A stretch of 64,000 bases of DNA from Granulosicoccus sp965367215 (GTDB taxonomy: Bacteria > Pseudomonadota > Gammaproteobacteria > Granulosicoccales > Granulosicoccaceae), in the NCBI GenBank assembly GCA_965367215.1, contig CBDUIJ010000001.1:1-64000 (forward strand), given 5' to 3'. The position numbers and the translations under genes are program-made. Under the pieces are notes generated by a model. It saw nothing but the letters and a program-made list of their open reading frames with translations, did no database searches and was not told the DNA's origin. This document shows positions 7,672-16,903 of the stretch, piece by piece; positions within the stretch are counted from its first letter, which is position 1; the number at the start of each line of letters is the position of its first letter.

Positions 7672-9765
7672 TCAGGCCACAGGAGGTGGTGCTGCTTCCA
7701 GCATGGGTTGTTCCTCGACCAGGCTAAGCATCGGATTCCAGTAGGGATCCCTGTGGATGTACTGCTTCCAGCGTTGGTGCATGACTTTGCATTCCGTCGC
7801 GAAGCGGGCCGCCTTGTCGGGCGAATCATCCTTGCCGCGGGAGAGCGATTCATGGTGGGTGATGGTGACGTCCGAGAGCATCAGATTGTCAAAGCCTGCG
7901 GCATGTACGCGCAGGCAGAAGTCGACGTCATTGAATGCCACCGTGAGTTCCTTGTCGTCCAGGCCACCCAGCTGTTCGTAGGTATCACGACGAATTGCCA
8001 GGCAAGCTGCAGTCACTGCGCTCACCTGATGGGGCCATTGCAATTTGTGTAGATAGGAGGCTGCGTCCGATTTCTGAAACCGGTGAGCATGGCCCGCAAC
8101 GCCTTTCATTCCCATGACGACACCTGCGTGCTGTACCCGCCCGTTGTCGTATAACAGCTTGGCTCCCACACAGCCGACGCGGGGTAACATGCATGCCTGT
8201 ACCATGCGCGTCAACCAGTCTGCTTGCACGATCTGAGTGTCGTTGTTGAGTAGTATCAGTACATCACTCTGTGTTTGGCTGGCAGCGTAGTTGTTGATGG
8301 CCGAATAGTTGAAGGTACCCGGAAAATCGAGTACTGAATAGCGAGGTTCATCTTGCATCGAGTCATGAAAACGCGATGTTGCCGCTTCCGTACTACCGTT
8401 ATCAATTACGCTGATATGGTAGTTCGGGTAGTCCGTCAAGGACAGGATCGACTCCACGCATTGGCGCAACAGGGGTTCCTTGTCGCGGGTAGGAATCAGA
8501 ATCTCGACTCGTGGTGGGGCATCGAGCACGTTCAGCCGAAGCGCGGAAACTGGCGGTGTGAGCAGCTCTGCGGCGCGCTGAGTGAACCAGCGATCCTGGC
8601 TGGAAACATCGCTCGGTTCCGGCTGTGAGAACAGGACTCCGGGGATATGTACCACCTGATCCCTGTTTATCACCGAGCGGGCCTGTAGCAGAAAGTCATA
8701 GATCGCCGTCTTTGCCATGGAGGACTTCAGCCCACCTGTTTTCAGGTAGAGTTCGCTGGAGCACACGCACAGATCGCCGATGTAGTTACCGGCTTCAAGC
8801 AGGTAGGGGTCCCAGCCAGGCTTGATCACGGGGTGTTTTCGCTCCCGATTTTCACACAGCTTGTCATGATCGGTATAAAGCAGCTCGCATTGCGCATTCT
8901 GTGCGAGTACGCGGGTAATCGAAATCAGGAATTCCGAACCGGGAACAATTCCGGAACCTGCCAGCACGATATGATGAGGCTCTGTCAGTGGATCTGTTTC
9001 CGTTTCCTGCCCGGCCAGACAGCTGATGGCAATGCTCGGCGTTCGCCCTCCCAGCATGCTCTTGAGCTCCGTGATCGATTGCTCCCACACAGCATTGTCG
9101 CTCTGGTTCATCGTGAAGATCTGAAGACTGATCCGGTTTGTCGACAGGCCGTGCCAGTCCGTATTTCTCCAGTGATTGGCCAGCGTGATGAGGTGATCAT
9201 GCAACCAGTACGAGTAGGGCTTGGGGGTGAATCCGCGCTGGTTGGTCTGGTGGTACACCTGATAAAGCTCTTCCACGGATGGCCAGTGACCATGACTGCG
9301 TAACATGTCTGTCTGAACATGTTCTATGTTGTCGACGGAGTCCTTGTGTTGCAGGGGGTCGAAACGCCGGGTCATGCGCTTCAGCATGCGTTTTGCTGCG
9401 CGACGACGAGAGACTCTTGTCAGATCGATATCCAGACACAGGCTGGCGTCCAGGTTTCCTTCCAGCGAGACGATGATATGAGTGATCTTCTCTCTGACCT
9501 GTACGACCCTTCGCGTTGCCCGCGCGCTGGTGAGCAACAGCTGTTCGCTTCGTCCTGCCACATCCAGGGTCAAGGTGTGTCCAATCGGACTTTCAACAGA
9601 ATCGTTGCCGCGCGGACTGACCTGCAACAAGTACCAGCCCGGGTTCAGAATGATGAAAATGCGTCTCGCATTGGAATCCAGACAGACGGAATTCCCCCAC
9701 TTGAGTGGCTTCCTCAAACCTGAAAGCGTGAGAAACACATTGGCAATACTCGTAATACTTGGCAT
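7672..9765 (-). CDS. Large GT2-family glycosyltransferase with N-terminal extension
   Basis: The 697-residue protein has three parts. The first ~210 residues are unrecognised and include a basic patch. Residues ~215-390 resemble a degenerate GT2 fold (LLYTDHDKL, KPGWDPYLLEAGNYIG). Residues ~415-670 form a full GT-A GT2 domain: VEILIPTRDKEPLLRQCVES, ISVIDNGS, LLNNDTQI (the metal-binding DXD equivalent), and FNDVDFCLRVHAAG. This layout matches large transferases of O-antigen and rhamnan assembly that carry paired GT2 modules. It is first in a four-gene minus-strand operon. An inverting sugar transfer at the membrane is inferred. Confidence 0.85.
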   Translation of the reverse strand: MPSITSIANVFLTLSGLRKPLKWGNSVCLDSNARRIFIILNPGWYLLQVSPRGNDSVESPIGHTLTLDVAGRSEQLLLTSARATRRVVQVREKITHIIVSLEGNLDASLCLDIDLTRVSRRRAAKRMLKRMTRRFDPLQHKDSVDNIEHVQTDMLRSHGHWPSVEELYQVYHQTNQRGFTPKPYSYWLHDHLITLANHWRNTDWHGLSTNRISLQIFTMNQSDNAVWEQSITELKSMLGGRTPSIAISCLAGQETETDPLTEPHHIVLAGSGIVPGSEFLISITRVLAQNAQCELLYTDHDKLCENRERKHPVIKPGWDPYLLEAGNYIGDLCVCSSELYLKTGGLKSSMAKTAIYDFLLQARSVINRDQVVHIPGVLFSQPEPSDVSSQDRWFTQRAAELLTPPVSALRLNVLDAPPRVEILIPTRDKEPLLRQCVESILSLTDYPNYHISVIDNGSTEAATSRFHDSMQDEPRYSVLDFPGTFNYSAINNYAASQTQSDVLILLNNDTQIVQADWLTRMVQACMLPRVGCVGAKLLYDNGRVQHAGVVMGMKGVAGHAHRFQKSDAASYLHKLQWPHQVSAVTAACLAIRRDTYEQLGGLDDKELTVAFNDVDFCLRVHAAGFDNLMLSDVTITHHESLSRGKDDSPDKAARFATECKVMHQRWKQYIHRDPYWNPMLSLVEEQPMLEAAPPPVA

Positions 9766-10158
9766 CGACAGTCTTCAGTACAGAGCAGAGGAGGAGTGAA
9801 TGGTGCTGGCATTGGCGGATAGACAACAGCGTCCTCCAACATCCAATTCATTGCACATCACGCGCCGAAACGCACGAAACTGAAACCCTTGCCGAAATAT
9901 TCGGGCTGCAGGCCTCAGTCAGCCTCCAGAATGTGAAACTCGTTGGCATGAATACTGTATCGGTCAGCGGGCTGGCGGTAGAAGATCGGGTTATCGGTGT
10001 CACGCGTGTATCCGGCCGCCATCAGAAGGTCCTGATCGTGGAGGGATGTCTGTCGGCCTTGCCTGATCAGCCTTGATTCGCGTACCTGCAGATCAGGCTT
10101 TCGCCCAGTTGCCAATGAACTTCCCAGCTTCGTCAGGACTACCGAAACAGTCACCGCT
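9766..10158. other. 393-bp intergenic region with doubtful short frames
   Basis: This separates the divergent GT2 and GT14 genes and should hold both promoters, though none is clear. A minus-strand frame of 79 codons (9915-10154, GTG start) has protein-like composition (LLMAAGYTRDTDNPIFYRQP) but no recognisable family and may be a gene remnant. On the plus strand AGGAGG precedes an ATG at 9800 that opens only 27 codons. Neither is called as a gene. Confidence 0.4.
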
Positions 10159-11106
10159 ATGATTGCTTACCATATTCTTTGTCATGGAAACTTCAAGCAA
10201 GTAGCCATGCTTGTAGATTCTCTGTTCAGCACGGATGATGTTTTTCTGATCGATATAGACGACGGCCAGAAGCCTGATCTGAAGCCTCTGGAGAAGTACA
10301 GAAATATATCGAACGTACACATCAGCTGTGACTCGAACATCTCCTGGGGCGGGGGAGGGACTCTTCGCAAGACCATAAAGGGAGCCTTTTTTCTTCTCGA
10401 TACCGATAAGTCGTGGGATTACTATGTCGTGCTGAGTGGTCAGGATCTGCCTCTGCAATCCAGAGAGCAGATCAAGAACCGTCTCGGTCGCGGTATCGTC
10501 GAGAAGACCAGCTACATTCGTGCGGTACGAACACCCGTATTGTCTCTGGATGAAATACCGGTAGACAACAAGAAGAACGAATGTGTTCTGTGGGGAGACC
10601 GCGGACATACCAAGGTATTTGCCAAGCCTGGCACAATCAATCCTCAAGTCGACTTTGCAGCTCGTTGGCTGGTGGATGTGGCAGAGATTGGCGAGATTGG
10701 TCATGTCTATGTCGGTAGTTGTGATTCCCTGTTGTTGAAACGTCGAGAGATGTACTTCAGGAAATACCCGTTCCACATTGGCGCAAACTGGTTCAACCTC
10801 CACAGGTCTGTCATTGAACACATGCAGAAGGATGAATTTGCCTATGAGTTGTACGATGTTCTGAAGAATACCTTCATTCCGGATGAGAGCTATTTTCAGA
10901 CCTACATCAAGAATTCCCCCTTTCGCGATAACACAGACAATGATTATGGTCGCCTGATCCTGCGTCCCGGGCCCAGACCCAGAGTCAAGGTCTTCGGTAT
11001 GGAAGACCTGCCTGCCATCGAAAGCTCCAACGATCTCTTCGGTCGGAAGTTCGATCTGAACCATGATGCCAGGGTGATCAAGGAGGTTCTTGAACGAGCG
11101 GCATGA
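10159..11106 (+). CDS. GT14 beta-1,6-N-acetylglucosaminyltransferase-like (core-2/I-branching type)
   Basis: The 315-residue product matches the Branch/GT14 family. It opens MIAYHILCHGNFKQVAMLVDSL, and carries WDYYVVLSGQDLPL (the family's SG-x-D/Q-x-PL motif), GANWFNLHRSVIEHM and, near the end, FIPDESYFQTYI with the conserved P-D-E-S-x-F acid. Eukaryotic members transfer GlcNAc or xylose in beta linkage. Bacterial members are found in capsule loci, where the acceptor is usually unknown. With a UDP-xylose synthase nearby, xylosyl transfer is as plausible as GlcNAc transfer. The kpsC gene begins at its 3' end, so the two are likely cotranscribed. Confidence 0.8.
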   Translation: MIAYHILCHGNFKQVAMLVDSLFSTDDVFLIDIDDGQKPDLKPLEKYRNISNVHISCDSNISWGGGGTLRKTIKGAFFLLDTDKSWDYYVVLSGQDLPLQSREQIKNRLGRGIVEKTSYIRAVRTPVLSLDEIPVDNKKNECVLWGDRGHTKVFAKPGTINPQVDFAARWLVDVAEIGEIGHVYVGSCDSLLLKRREMYFRKYPFHIGANWFNLHRSVIEHMQKDEFAYELYDVLKNTFIPDESYFQTYIKNSPFRDNTDNDYGRLILRPGPRPRVKVFGMEDLPAIESSNDLFGRKFDLNHDARVIKEVLERAA

Positions 11107-11116
11107 GGTGGGGCAG

Positions 11117-13222
11117 GTGAACAGAGGACCTGATTCCAGGCCGGCAGTAGCGTTTTCCTCCGGTATTCGCGCCATCAGAAACATCGAACGATTTCTGGAG
11201 GTGGACTCGGTCATCAGCCCACAGCGTGCCTGGAAGAACAGGAACGCTGTTTCCAGTGTTGTCGTCTGGGGCCGCAAACAGAACTCGCAACGTGCACTAC
11301 AGTACGCCAGTTGCCATGGGCTGAACGTGCGCTACGTGGAAGATGGCTGGATCAGAACCAGTTCCAAAGATGCACATTCCCGGTGCTGTTATTCACTGCT
11401 CGTGGACGATACCGGTGTCTACTACGACAGCCGACAGCCCAGTGATATCGAAAACTATCTGAATCTGCCGGATGTCGATTTCGCCGTCAGCTGCGACAAC
11501 AAGGCACTTGAGTACGCTCGAGAGAATCGCGAGCGGATGGTCGAGCATGGAATAACCAAATACAATTTCTGTCCGAAACCTGCGCAGGTGCTGCTGGAGT
11601 CAGGCGCAAGGCCGCTGGTTCTCGTTATCGACCAGACAAGGGATGATGCCTCTGTTCGCTTCGGCGGGATGCAGGAAGGCGATTTTCCAGCGATGCTTGA
11701 TCGCGCCGTAGCAGAAAATCCGGGTGCTCGTATTGTGGTACGAACCCATCCCGATGTCGTTGCTGGCCGTAGAGAAGGCTATCTGAGCGAGTACGCCAGG
11801 CAGTTGGGTCTGGAGATCAGTGCCGCGGGTGACAACCCGATCTTCTGGTTGAAGAAGGCCGCCCGAGTCTATGTGGGGACATCACAGCTGGGTTTCGAGG
11901 CGCTGATGTGCGGATGCAAGGTCAGTGTTGCAGGTCTGCCGTTTTACGCCGGTTGGGGTTTGACGGAGGATTGCCAGACTCTGGCTCGACGAGTGAGAAC
12001 ACGTACACTGGATCAGGTTTTCCATGCAAGTCATGTCTATCTGGCCCGATATCTCGACCCGGTCAGTGGAGCTCGATGGCAGTTGCACGAGTGTATCGAG
12101 CATGTGCGAGTGCAGCTGGAGGCGTTTGAGCGCAATGCCCATGCCTTCGCCTGTGTCGGCATCACTCCCTGGAAGAAGGGGATTGTTGCGCAGTATCTGA
12201 GATCGCCCGATGGCAATGTCCGGTTCTGTCGCAAGGATGATGTCGGCATGGATGAGAGGGCTGTCTACTGGAGTTTTGCCGATTCCAGAGTGACCGGTTG
12301 CCCCAATGGCTCGGGCACCCCATCAGAGGGTGGCGAGCAGAAGGCAGTTTCCCGCCTTGAGGACGGTTTCATCCGGTCACGTGGACTGGGCTCGGACTTC
12401 GTCCTGCCGGCGTCACTGGTTGTCGACCATGGTGGCCTGTACTTTGATCCTTCGTCAGATAGTGATCTGCAAGAGCTGCTCAACAGCGTCGACTGCACGA
12501 CTGAGAATATCGAACGAGCCAGACGACTGAGACACTCACTTCTGGCAACTCGACTGACCAAATACAATGTGTCTTCAAGTGTGGAAGCTGTGACGCCGCT
12601 CGACACGCTGGACCATGGCGACAGATTGCATGTGTTGGTTGTAGGGCAAGTGGAAGACGATCAATCCATTCTGCGAGGTTGTGTCGACGTGTCCTCGAAT
12701 GGAGACTTGTGCAGCGCCGTTCGTTTGGCCAGGCCGGATGCCCATATCACCTACAAGCCTCATCCGGATGTCGAGTCCGGCAATCGCAAAGGGGCCGTGT
12801 CGGCCCGTATCATCGATGAGTGTGTTGACAGAGTGGAGCACCAGCGAAACTTCCTGGATTGTCTGGAGGAATGCGATGAGTTGCATACCATGACATCCCT
12901 GTCGGGTTTTGAAGCCTTGCTCCGCGGCAAGACTGTTCATACCTACGGCAAGCCTTTCTACGCCGGATGGGGGCTGACCCACGACCATGTCGAATTTCAA
13001 AAGCGCAGGAGAATCCGGACACTGGAGGAATTGATCTATCTGTGTCTGGTGATCTACCCACGCTACCTGGATGTTGCCAGCGGGGAGTTCATCACTGTCG
13101 AGCAACTGGTGTCTTCACTTGCCACAGGTGCCGAAAAAGAAGAATCAGCCCACAGCAACTCGATGAGCCTGTGGAAGAAACTCAACAACATCCGCAAAGC
13201 AGTCAATTACCGGCCAATCTGA
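11117..13222 (+). CDS. kpsC: KpsC capsule Kdo-transferase (tandem domain)
   Basis: The product of about 701 residues contains two homologous halves. Each has an EDG-(W/F)-IR segment, a SL-x-VDxxGxYxD segment (SLLVDDTGVYYDS and SLVVDHGGLYFDP), an RTHPDV/YKPHPDV motif and a PFYAGWGLT motif. This is the layout of KpsC, which builds the beta-linked poly-Kdo linker on lysophosphatidylglycerol that anchors group 2 capsules, acting with KpsS at the inner membrane. The frame is open back to TTG 11090, but AAGGAGG lies only 3 bases from it. GTG 11117, with GAGG 8 bases upstream, is preferred. The protein ends with a basic WKKLNNIRKAVN tail. Confidence 0.9.
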   Translation: MNRGPDSRPAVAFSSGIRAIRNIERFLEVDSVISPQRAWKNRNAVSSVVVWGRKQNSQRALQYASCHGLNVRYVEDGWIRTSSKDAHSRCCYSLLVDDTGVYYDSRQPSDIENYLNLPDVDFAVSCDNKALEYARENRERMVEHGITKYNFCPKPAQVLLESGARPLVLVIDQTRDDASVRFGGMQEGDFPAMLDRAVAENPGARIVVRTHPDVVAGRREGYLSEYARQLGLEISAAGDNPIFWLKKAARVYVGTSQLGFEALMCGCKVSVAGLPFYAGWGLTEDCQTLARRVRTRTLDQVFHASHVYLARYLDPVSGARWQLHECIEHVRVQLEAFERNAHAFACVGITPWKKGIVAQYLRSPDGNVRFCRKDDVGMDERAVYWSFADSRVTGCPNGSGTPSEGGEQKAVSRLEDGFIRSRGLGSDFVLPASLVVDHGGLYFDPSSDSDLQELLNSVDCTTENIERARRLRHSLLATRLTKYNVSSSVEAVTPLDTLDHGDRLHVLVVGQVEDDQSILRGCVDVSSNGDLCSAVRLARPDAHITYKPHPDVESGNRKGAVSARIIDECVDRVEHQRNFLDCLEECDELHTMTSLSGFEALLRGKTVHTYGKPFYAGWGLTHDHVEFQKRRRIRTLEELIYLCLVIYPRYLDVASGEFITVEQLVSSLATGAEKEESAHSNSMSLWKKLNNIRKAVNYRPI

Positions 13223-13425
13223 CAAAACTCATGACTGTGAGGCATGGATATTGTATCTCAAGAGATGGGGAGAACAGTCGATAACCCTCATAGATACGTG
13301 GGGTATCCAGCGATCTTGCGGTTGCTCGCCAGATCATTGATGACCCAACGTGATCTGTTCAAGAGACTGTAGCCACAGATCCAATGCTGCTTCACCGCCC
13401 GAAGATATGTTAGGGAAAATAAAAC

Positions 13426-14817
13426 ATGCACCAAAGCGCGTTTCTGTCTGCGGTACCACCCACGCATGATGGCAGGGAGTCTGTTGTCAGGCGGGATGGA
13501 CAGAATTCGCGAAACGTGTTGCTGTTGCAGGGGCCGGTGGGTCCATTCTTCTCGCGTTTCAGCGAAGACCTGGAAGAGCGCGGGTTCTCGGTCACCAAGA
13601 TAAATTTCAACGGAGGTGATCGCTTCTTCTATCGCCGTCCCGATGCTCTCGATTACACCGGAACACTGGACGACTGGGAAGCATGGCTTGAGCGTATGGT
13701 TGTCAATCGCGGGTTCTCTCGTTTCTACCTGTTTGGTGATTGCCGCGCTTATCATCGTATTGCCTGTGAAGTTGCTGCCAGGAACAATGTGCGAGTCTTC
13801 GTTTTCGAAGAGGGGTATATCCGCCCGAATTTCATTACGCTTGAAGAAGATGGCGTCAACGGTCGCTCCACCATGCTGTCCCAGCCTTGCGCTATACCCA
13901 GTGTGCCTGAAGAGCTGCCGCAGGAACATCAGCAACCAGTCAATGTGTTTCTGATAACTGCCTTGTACTCCATGATCTACTACTGGGCAAGTGCCGCTGG
14001 CAAACGCCATTTCGAGCACTATCGCCACCATCGTCCGTTTGACTGGTTTCCGGAAGGGGTCCGCTGGCTACGTTCATTCACGCGCAAATGGATCTACTCG
14101 CGACGTGAGAAACACGTGCTGGACACCTTGCTTCCGCAATTTGATGGAAATTACTTTGTCTGTCCCTTGCAGGTACATTGCGACATGCAAGTCGTTGTTC
14201 ATTCGGATTACAATTCCATTGAACATTTTGTCGGGGATGTACTGGCCTCATTTCGGCAACACGCCCCCAGTAGCAAGGCAATAGTATTCAAGCATCATCC
14301 CATGGACCGTGGGTATACGGACTATACAACGCTGTTTGCCAACCTCACGGCGGAGCTCGGGCTGCAGGGGAGAGTGTTCTATGTACACGATGTCTGCCTG
14401 CCGACATTGCTACAGCATGCACAAGGCACCGTGCTGATAAACAGCACCGTTGGACTTTCATCGCTGTTTCATGGCACACCCGTCAAGCCACTGGGCAAGA
14501 CGATCTACGATATACCCGGGTTGACTTCGCAGCTGGATCTTGATGATTTCTGGAATGTGGAACGGTTCGTGGACAAGGCCAACTTTCAGGCCTTCCGATC
14601 ATTTCTCATCATGAGAAATCAGCTGAACGGCAACCTCTACCGTCGTATAGGTGACCAGGGTGCCAGTGGCATAGTCTGGTCGAGTGATCTTGATAGCGAG
14701 CACCGCTGGAAGGAAGCCAAGGTCGAACCGGTCAGCAAGCCGCGACTCAGAGTGGTACGTGGCGAGCAAGCGTCGCGACCACGCAAGGGTGGTGACGGCA
14801 ACGCCGAAGCCGCTTGA
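13426..14817 (+). CDS. kpsS: KpsS capsule polysaccharide protein (first Kdo transfer)
   Basis: The 463-residue product carries the KpsS hallmarks: VLLLQGPVGPFFSRFSEDL near residue 27, FYLFGDCRAYHRIACEVAA, FVFEEGYIRPNFITLE, then FKHHPMDRGY and LINSTVGLSSLFHGTPVK in the C-terminal half. KpsS adds the first Kdo to lysophosphatidylglycerol, and KpsC extends the linker. It lies 203 bases after kpsC on the same strand. The export genes kpsM, kpsT, kpsE and kpsD are not visible here. The C-terminus is a basic, low-complexity tail of about 40 residues. Confidence 0.92.
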   Translation: MHQSAFLSAVPPTHDGRESVVRRDGQNSRNVLLLQGPVGPFFSRFSEDLEERGFSVTKINFNGGDRFFYRRPDALDYTGTLDDWEAWLERMVVNRGFSRFYLFGDCRAYHRIACEVAARNNVRVFVFEEGYIRPNFITLEEDGVNGRSTMLSQPCAIPSVPEELPQEHQQPVNVFLITALYSMIYYWASAAGKRHFEHYRHHRPFDWFPEGVRWLRSFTRKWIYSRREKHVLDTLLPQFDGNYFVCPLQVHCDMQVVVHSDYNSIEHFVGDVLASFRQHAPSSKAIVFKHHPMDRGYTDYTTLFANLTAELGLQGRVFYVHDVCLPTLLQHAQGTVLINSTVGLSSLFHGTPVKPLGKTIYDIPGLTSQLDLDDFWNVERFVDKANFQAFRSFLIMRNQLNGNLYRRIGDQGASGIVWSSDLDSEHRWKEAKVEPVSKPRLRVVRGEQASRPRKGGDGNAEAA

Positions 14818-15153
14818 GGCCCGAGTGTCGGTTCCGTTCTTGGCGCTTGTCGATACGATGAAACAGGGAGTTTGATGAGAGGTACGGTGACCGGTCTGTC
14901 GTGACGGTGTCGTGCGTTGGTCAGCCCCCTGATATCGCTCTCATTCTCTCGGTTGCTCATGGACACAGAGAGCCGAAAACATCGCCTTGGCCACAACCCG
15001 CGGGATCAATCCCTGTTGGATGTGCGGTAGGCCGTTGATGAGGGAAAGGGGCGGGTAGCACTGCTTGCTACAAGCCTTGTCTACTTCCCTGTTTCCGGTA
15101 AGCCCTGACACCAGGCGCCGCTGGTGTCCTCGTCTGGCTTGCCGTGCGTGAAG
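14818..15153. other. 336-bp gap between convergent kpsS and the GspE-like gene
   Basis: No gene is evident. The main structure is a hairpin at 15107-15128, in which GACACCAG pairs with CTGGTGTC around GCGCCG. It lies just past the stop of the leftward gene, may end that transcript, and has no T-run. Confidence 0.45.
15107..15128. terminator. 8-bp hairpin downstream of the GspE-like gene
   Basis: This is a perfect inverted repeat (GACACCAG / CTGGTGTC, loop GCGCCG) 26 bases past the stop codon of the leftward gene. No U-tract follows on either strand, so a role as terminator is only possible. Confidence 0.35.
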
Positions 15154-16446
15154 TCAGCCTTGGGTTACGGGTAGTATTCTCGCAGCCTCTGCAAGAGTAA
15201 TGATGCCTTCCTGAGCCAGTCTCAGCAGGTCTCTGGACATTCCCCGTTCATCGCGAAGGCGTTGCAGTGAGCGTCTGATATCGTTGTTGTAGAAGCTGTC
15301 TCTGATTTCATCGTCAAGAGTGACGATGGAGCACAGGTCCAGCGTCTTGCCCAGACCGGTATGGTTGCAACGCTCGCAACCATCGGCAGTACTGAAGGAA
15401 GAGCGCAAGCGGTGCTGTAACCAGACGTTGATATTGCCGGCGATGATGGGGCTGTGCTCGGACAACCAGGCTGTACCCTGGTCGTCCGGGGAATGCGGGT
15501 AGCGACAGTAGGGGCAGAGACACTGCAAGCGTCGTTGTACGAGAACCGCAGACAGTGAGCGGGCGATCGCTTCACTGCGTACGCCGGCTGCCAGCAGGTG
15601 GTCCACTGCCGCTGCGGCCGAATCGGCTCTCACGCCTTGCACGATCAGGGTCGAGCTACTGGCCTGTCTTGCCAGTAGTTGTGTCATGTCATCACTGTGC
15701 GTATTGCAGGCGACAATGGCATCGCAGCCAAGTTCGCACAGTGCAGGCCAGTTCTGAAGATTGTCAGGTGCGGCGACCGTGTCGATGGCCAGTTGTATGA
15801 CTCTGGGCATCGGTGGATGTCCGGGTGCCTCCGCGCAGATGATCTTGCGGTCAGGGGCGACCAGTTCCTGCGCCATGGCGCGTACGGTCTGTGCACGTGC
15901 CTGTGGATGCGAGCAAGCGACCAGCAGAAGGCCGGATTCCTGTTTCAGGAGTTCGCGTACCTGCGACTGCTGTTTTCTGCTCAATGGCAGTTCGTCGAGG
16001 CGAGGGGGAGGGGCTTTCAGATCATGCTGCAATGTGATCAGGTAGGTATCACCCCGGGAAGTCGGGACAGCATCCAGTTGTACGAGCCGTGGCCCTGTCT
16101 GCAGCGTGAAACCGAACCATGCCCGGCGCGCCTTCGTCTGTCGAGAGTCTCCCCAGAGATACGATTGCAGGAGTTCCATGCAATCGATGTGAGAGGCGGC
16201 ATTTTCAATGCGAACCTCGCTCAGACCAAACACTGTGCGCAGACGTAGTCTCAGGCAGTCGTTGTCGGGTTCGAGGTGTATTTCGTCTGCTTGCGCGAGG
16301 ATGGCTGAATCCAGCAGATCCACCAGTACCTTCCAGCGTGCTCGTTCGCTTGCGGGGCAAACGGACGAGACGCCGGTAAGGTCAACAGCATTGAGAGGAG
16401 CTGATGGATTCTGGAACGCCGGGCTGTTGATCAACGAAATAGTCAT
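15154..16446 (-). CDS. Degenerate GspE/PilB-like secretion ATPase homologue
   Basis: The 430-residue protein follows the type II secretion/type IV pilus ATPase fold: ADEIHLEP at 53-60 (family ASDIHIEP), a C-terminal module beginning near 150, and a zinc tetracysteine module (CLCPYC near 315, CERC near 355). The catalytic motifs are eroded. The P-loop position (~172-190) reads LLLVACSHPQARAQTV instead of G-P-T-G-S-G-K-T-T, and the Walker B position reads DAIVACNTHSDD instead of D-x-I-M-V-G-E-I-R-D. ATP hydrolysis is therefore unlikely. No other pilus or secretion gene is near. It may be a scaffold or partner of a true ATPase, or a gene on its way out, although the frame is intact. Confidence 0.65.
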   Translation of the reverse strand: MTISLINSPAFQNPSAPLNAVDLTGVSSVCPASERARWKVLVDLLDSAILAQADEIHLEPDNDCLRLRLRTVFGLSEVRIENAASHIDCMELLQSYLWGDSRQTKARRAWFGFTLQTGPRLVQLDAVPTSRGDTYLITLQHDLKAPPPRLDELPLSRKQQSQVRELLKQESGLLLVACSHPQARAQTVRAMAQELVAPDRKIICAEAPGHPPMPRVIQLAIDTVAAPDNLQNWPALCELGCDAIVACNTHSDDMTQLLARQASSSTLIVQGVRADSAAAAVDHLLAAGVRSEAIARSLSAVLVQRRLQCLCPYCRYPHSPDDQGTAWLSEHSPIIAGNINVWLQHRLRSSFSTADGCERCNHTGLGKTLDLCSIVTLDDEIRDSFYNNDIRRSLQRLRDERGMSRDLLRLAQEGIITLAEAARILPVTQG

Positions 16447-16527
16447 CGAAACTTCACTTGCAGAGTCAACACCTTATCGGCGATTGAACCTCAAAGCGTT
16501 AGAACAGCAGGTAATGTGAAGCCCGAT

Positions 16528-16559
16528 CCATGAGACAGATGTCGCAATCTGTCTCATGG
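16528..16559. terminator. 13-bp perfect hairpin after the fumarase-lipoprotein operon
   Basis: CCATGAGACAGAT and ATCTGTCTCATGG pair perfectly around GTCGCA. It lies immediately after the lipoprotein stop codon and before the next gene on the same strand, so an end-of-operon terminator or processing hairpin is likely. A T-run is lacking. Confidence 0.55.
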
Positions 16560-16564
16560 TGTGA

Positions 16565-16903
16565 TCAATTGATGGTGCACTCCAGTGATTCCCCGACGCG
16601 AAAACACCGTTTTCCCGGCGCGCAGGGTATGCCGGCAGGCAAGGCGGTGGATCCGGCCGGACAGACATTTCCTCGCTCTCCGGTACACCATTTGCCATTG
16701 TTCAGTTCATAACAGGCTGCATCGTCCTGCAGACACTGACTGCTACTGTCCACCTGAGTGTCGGTGCTCTTGCAGGCATTGGCATGGCCGCCGTTGCCTG
16801 AAGGTCGCGAGGACTTGTTAAGGCCGCCACCCGACGAAGCGCAAGCACTCAGCAGGACAGCAAGGGCAATGACAACCAGGCTGCGACAGGCTGTTGATCG
16901 CAT
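16565..16903 (-). CDS. Small cysteine-rich lipoprotein
   Basis: Starting at the ATG at 16903 gives 112 residues. A signal peptide (MRSTACRSLVVIALAVLL) leads to the lipobox LSAC, so the mature protein should be lipidated and anchored in the outer or inner membrane. The mature part has a Gly/Ser-rich linker and then about eight cysteines (CKSTD, CLQDDAACYEL, WCTGERGNVC, CAPGKRCF, LECTIN), suggesting disulfide-bonded structure in the periplasm. Its ATG overlaps the fumarase stop codon (TGATG), so translation is coupled to a central metabolic enzyme. I do not recognise a family. Confidence 0.7.
   Translation of the reverse strand: MRSTACRSLVVIALAVLLSACASSGGGLNKSSRPSGNGGHANACKSTDTQVDSSSQCLQDDAACYELNNGKWCTGERGNVCPAGSTALPAGIPCAPGKRCFRVGESLECTIN

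Noticed and set aside
9800..9883. 27-codon frame with a strong AGGAGG ribosome site
   Set aside because: It is too short, with no hydrophobic or other pattern. The ribosome-like site is probably chance.
10093..11277. Minus-strand open frame of 394 codons
   Set aside because: It overlaps the GT14 and kpsC genes, which have clear family motifs, and shows none of its own.
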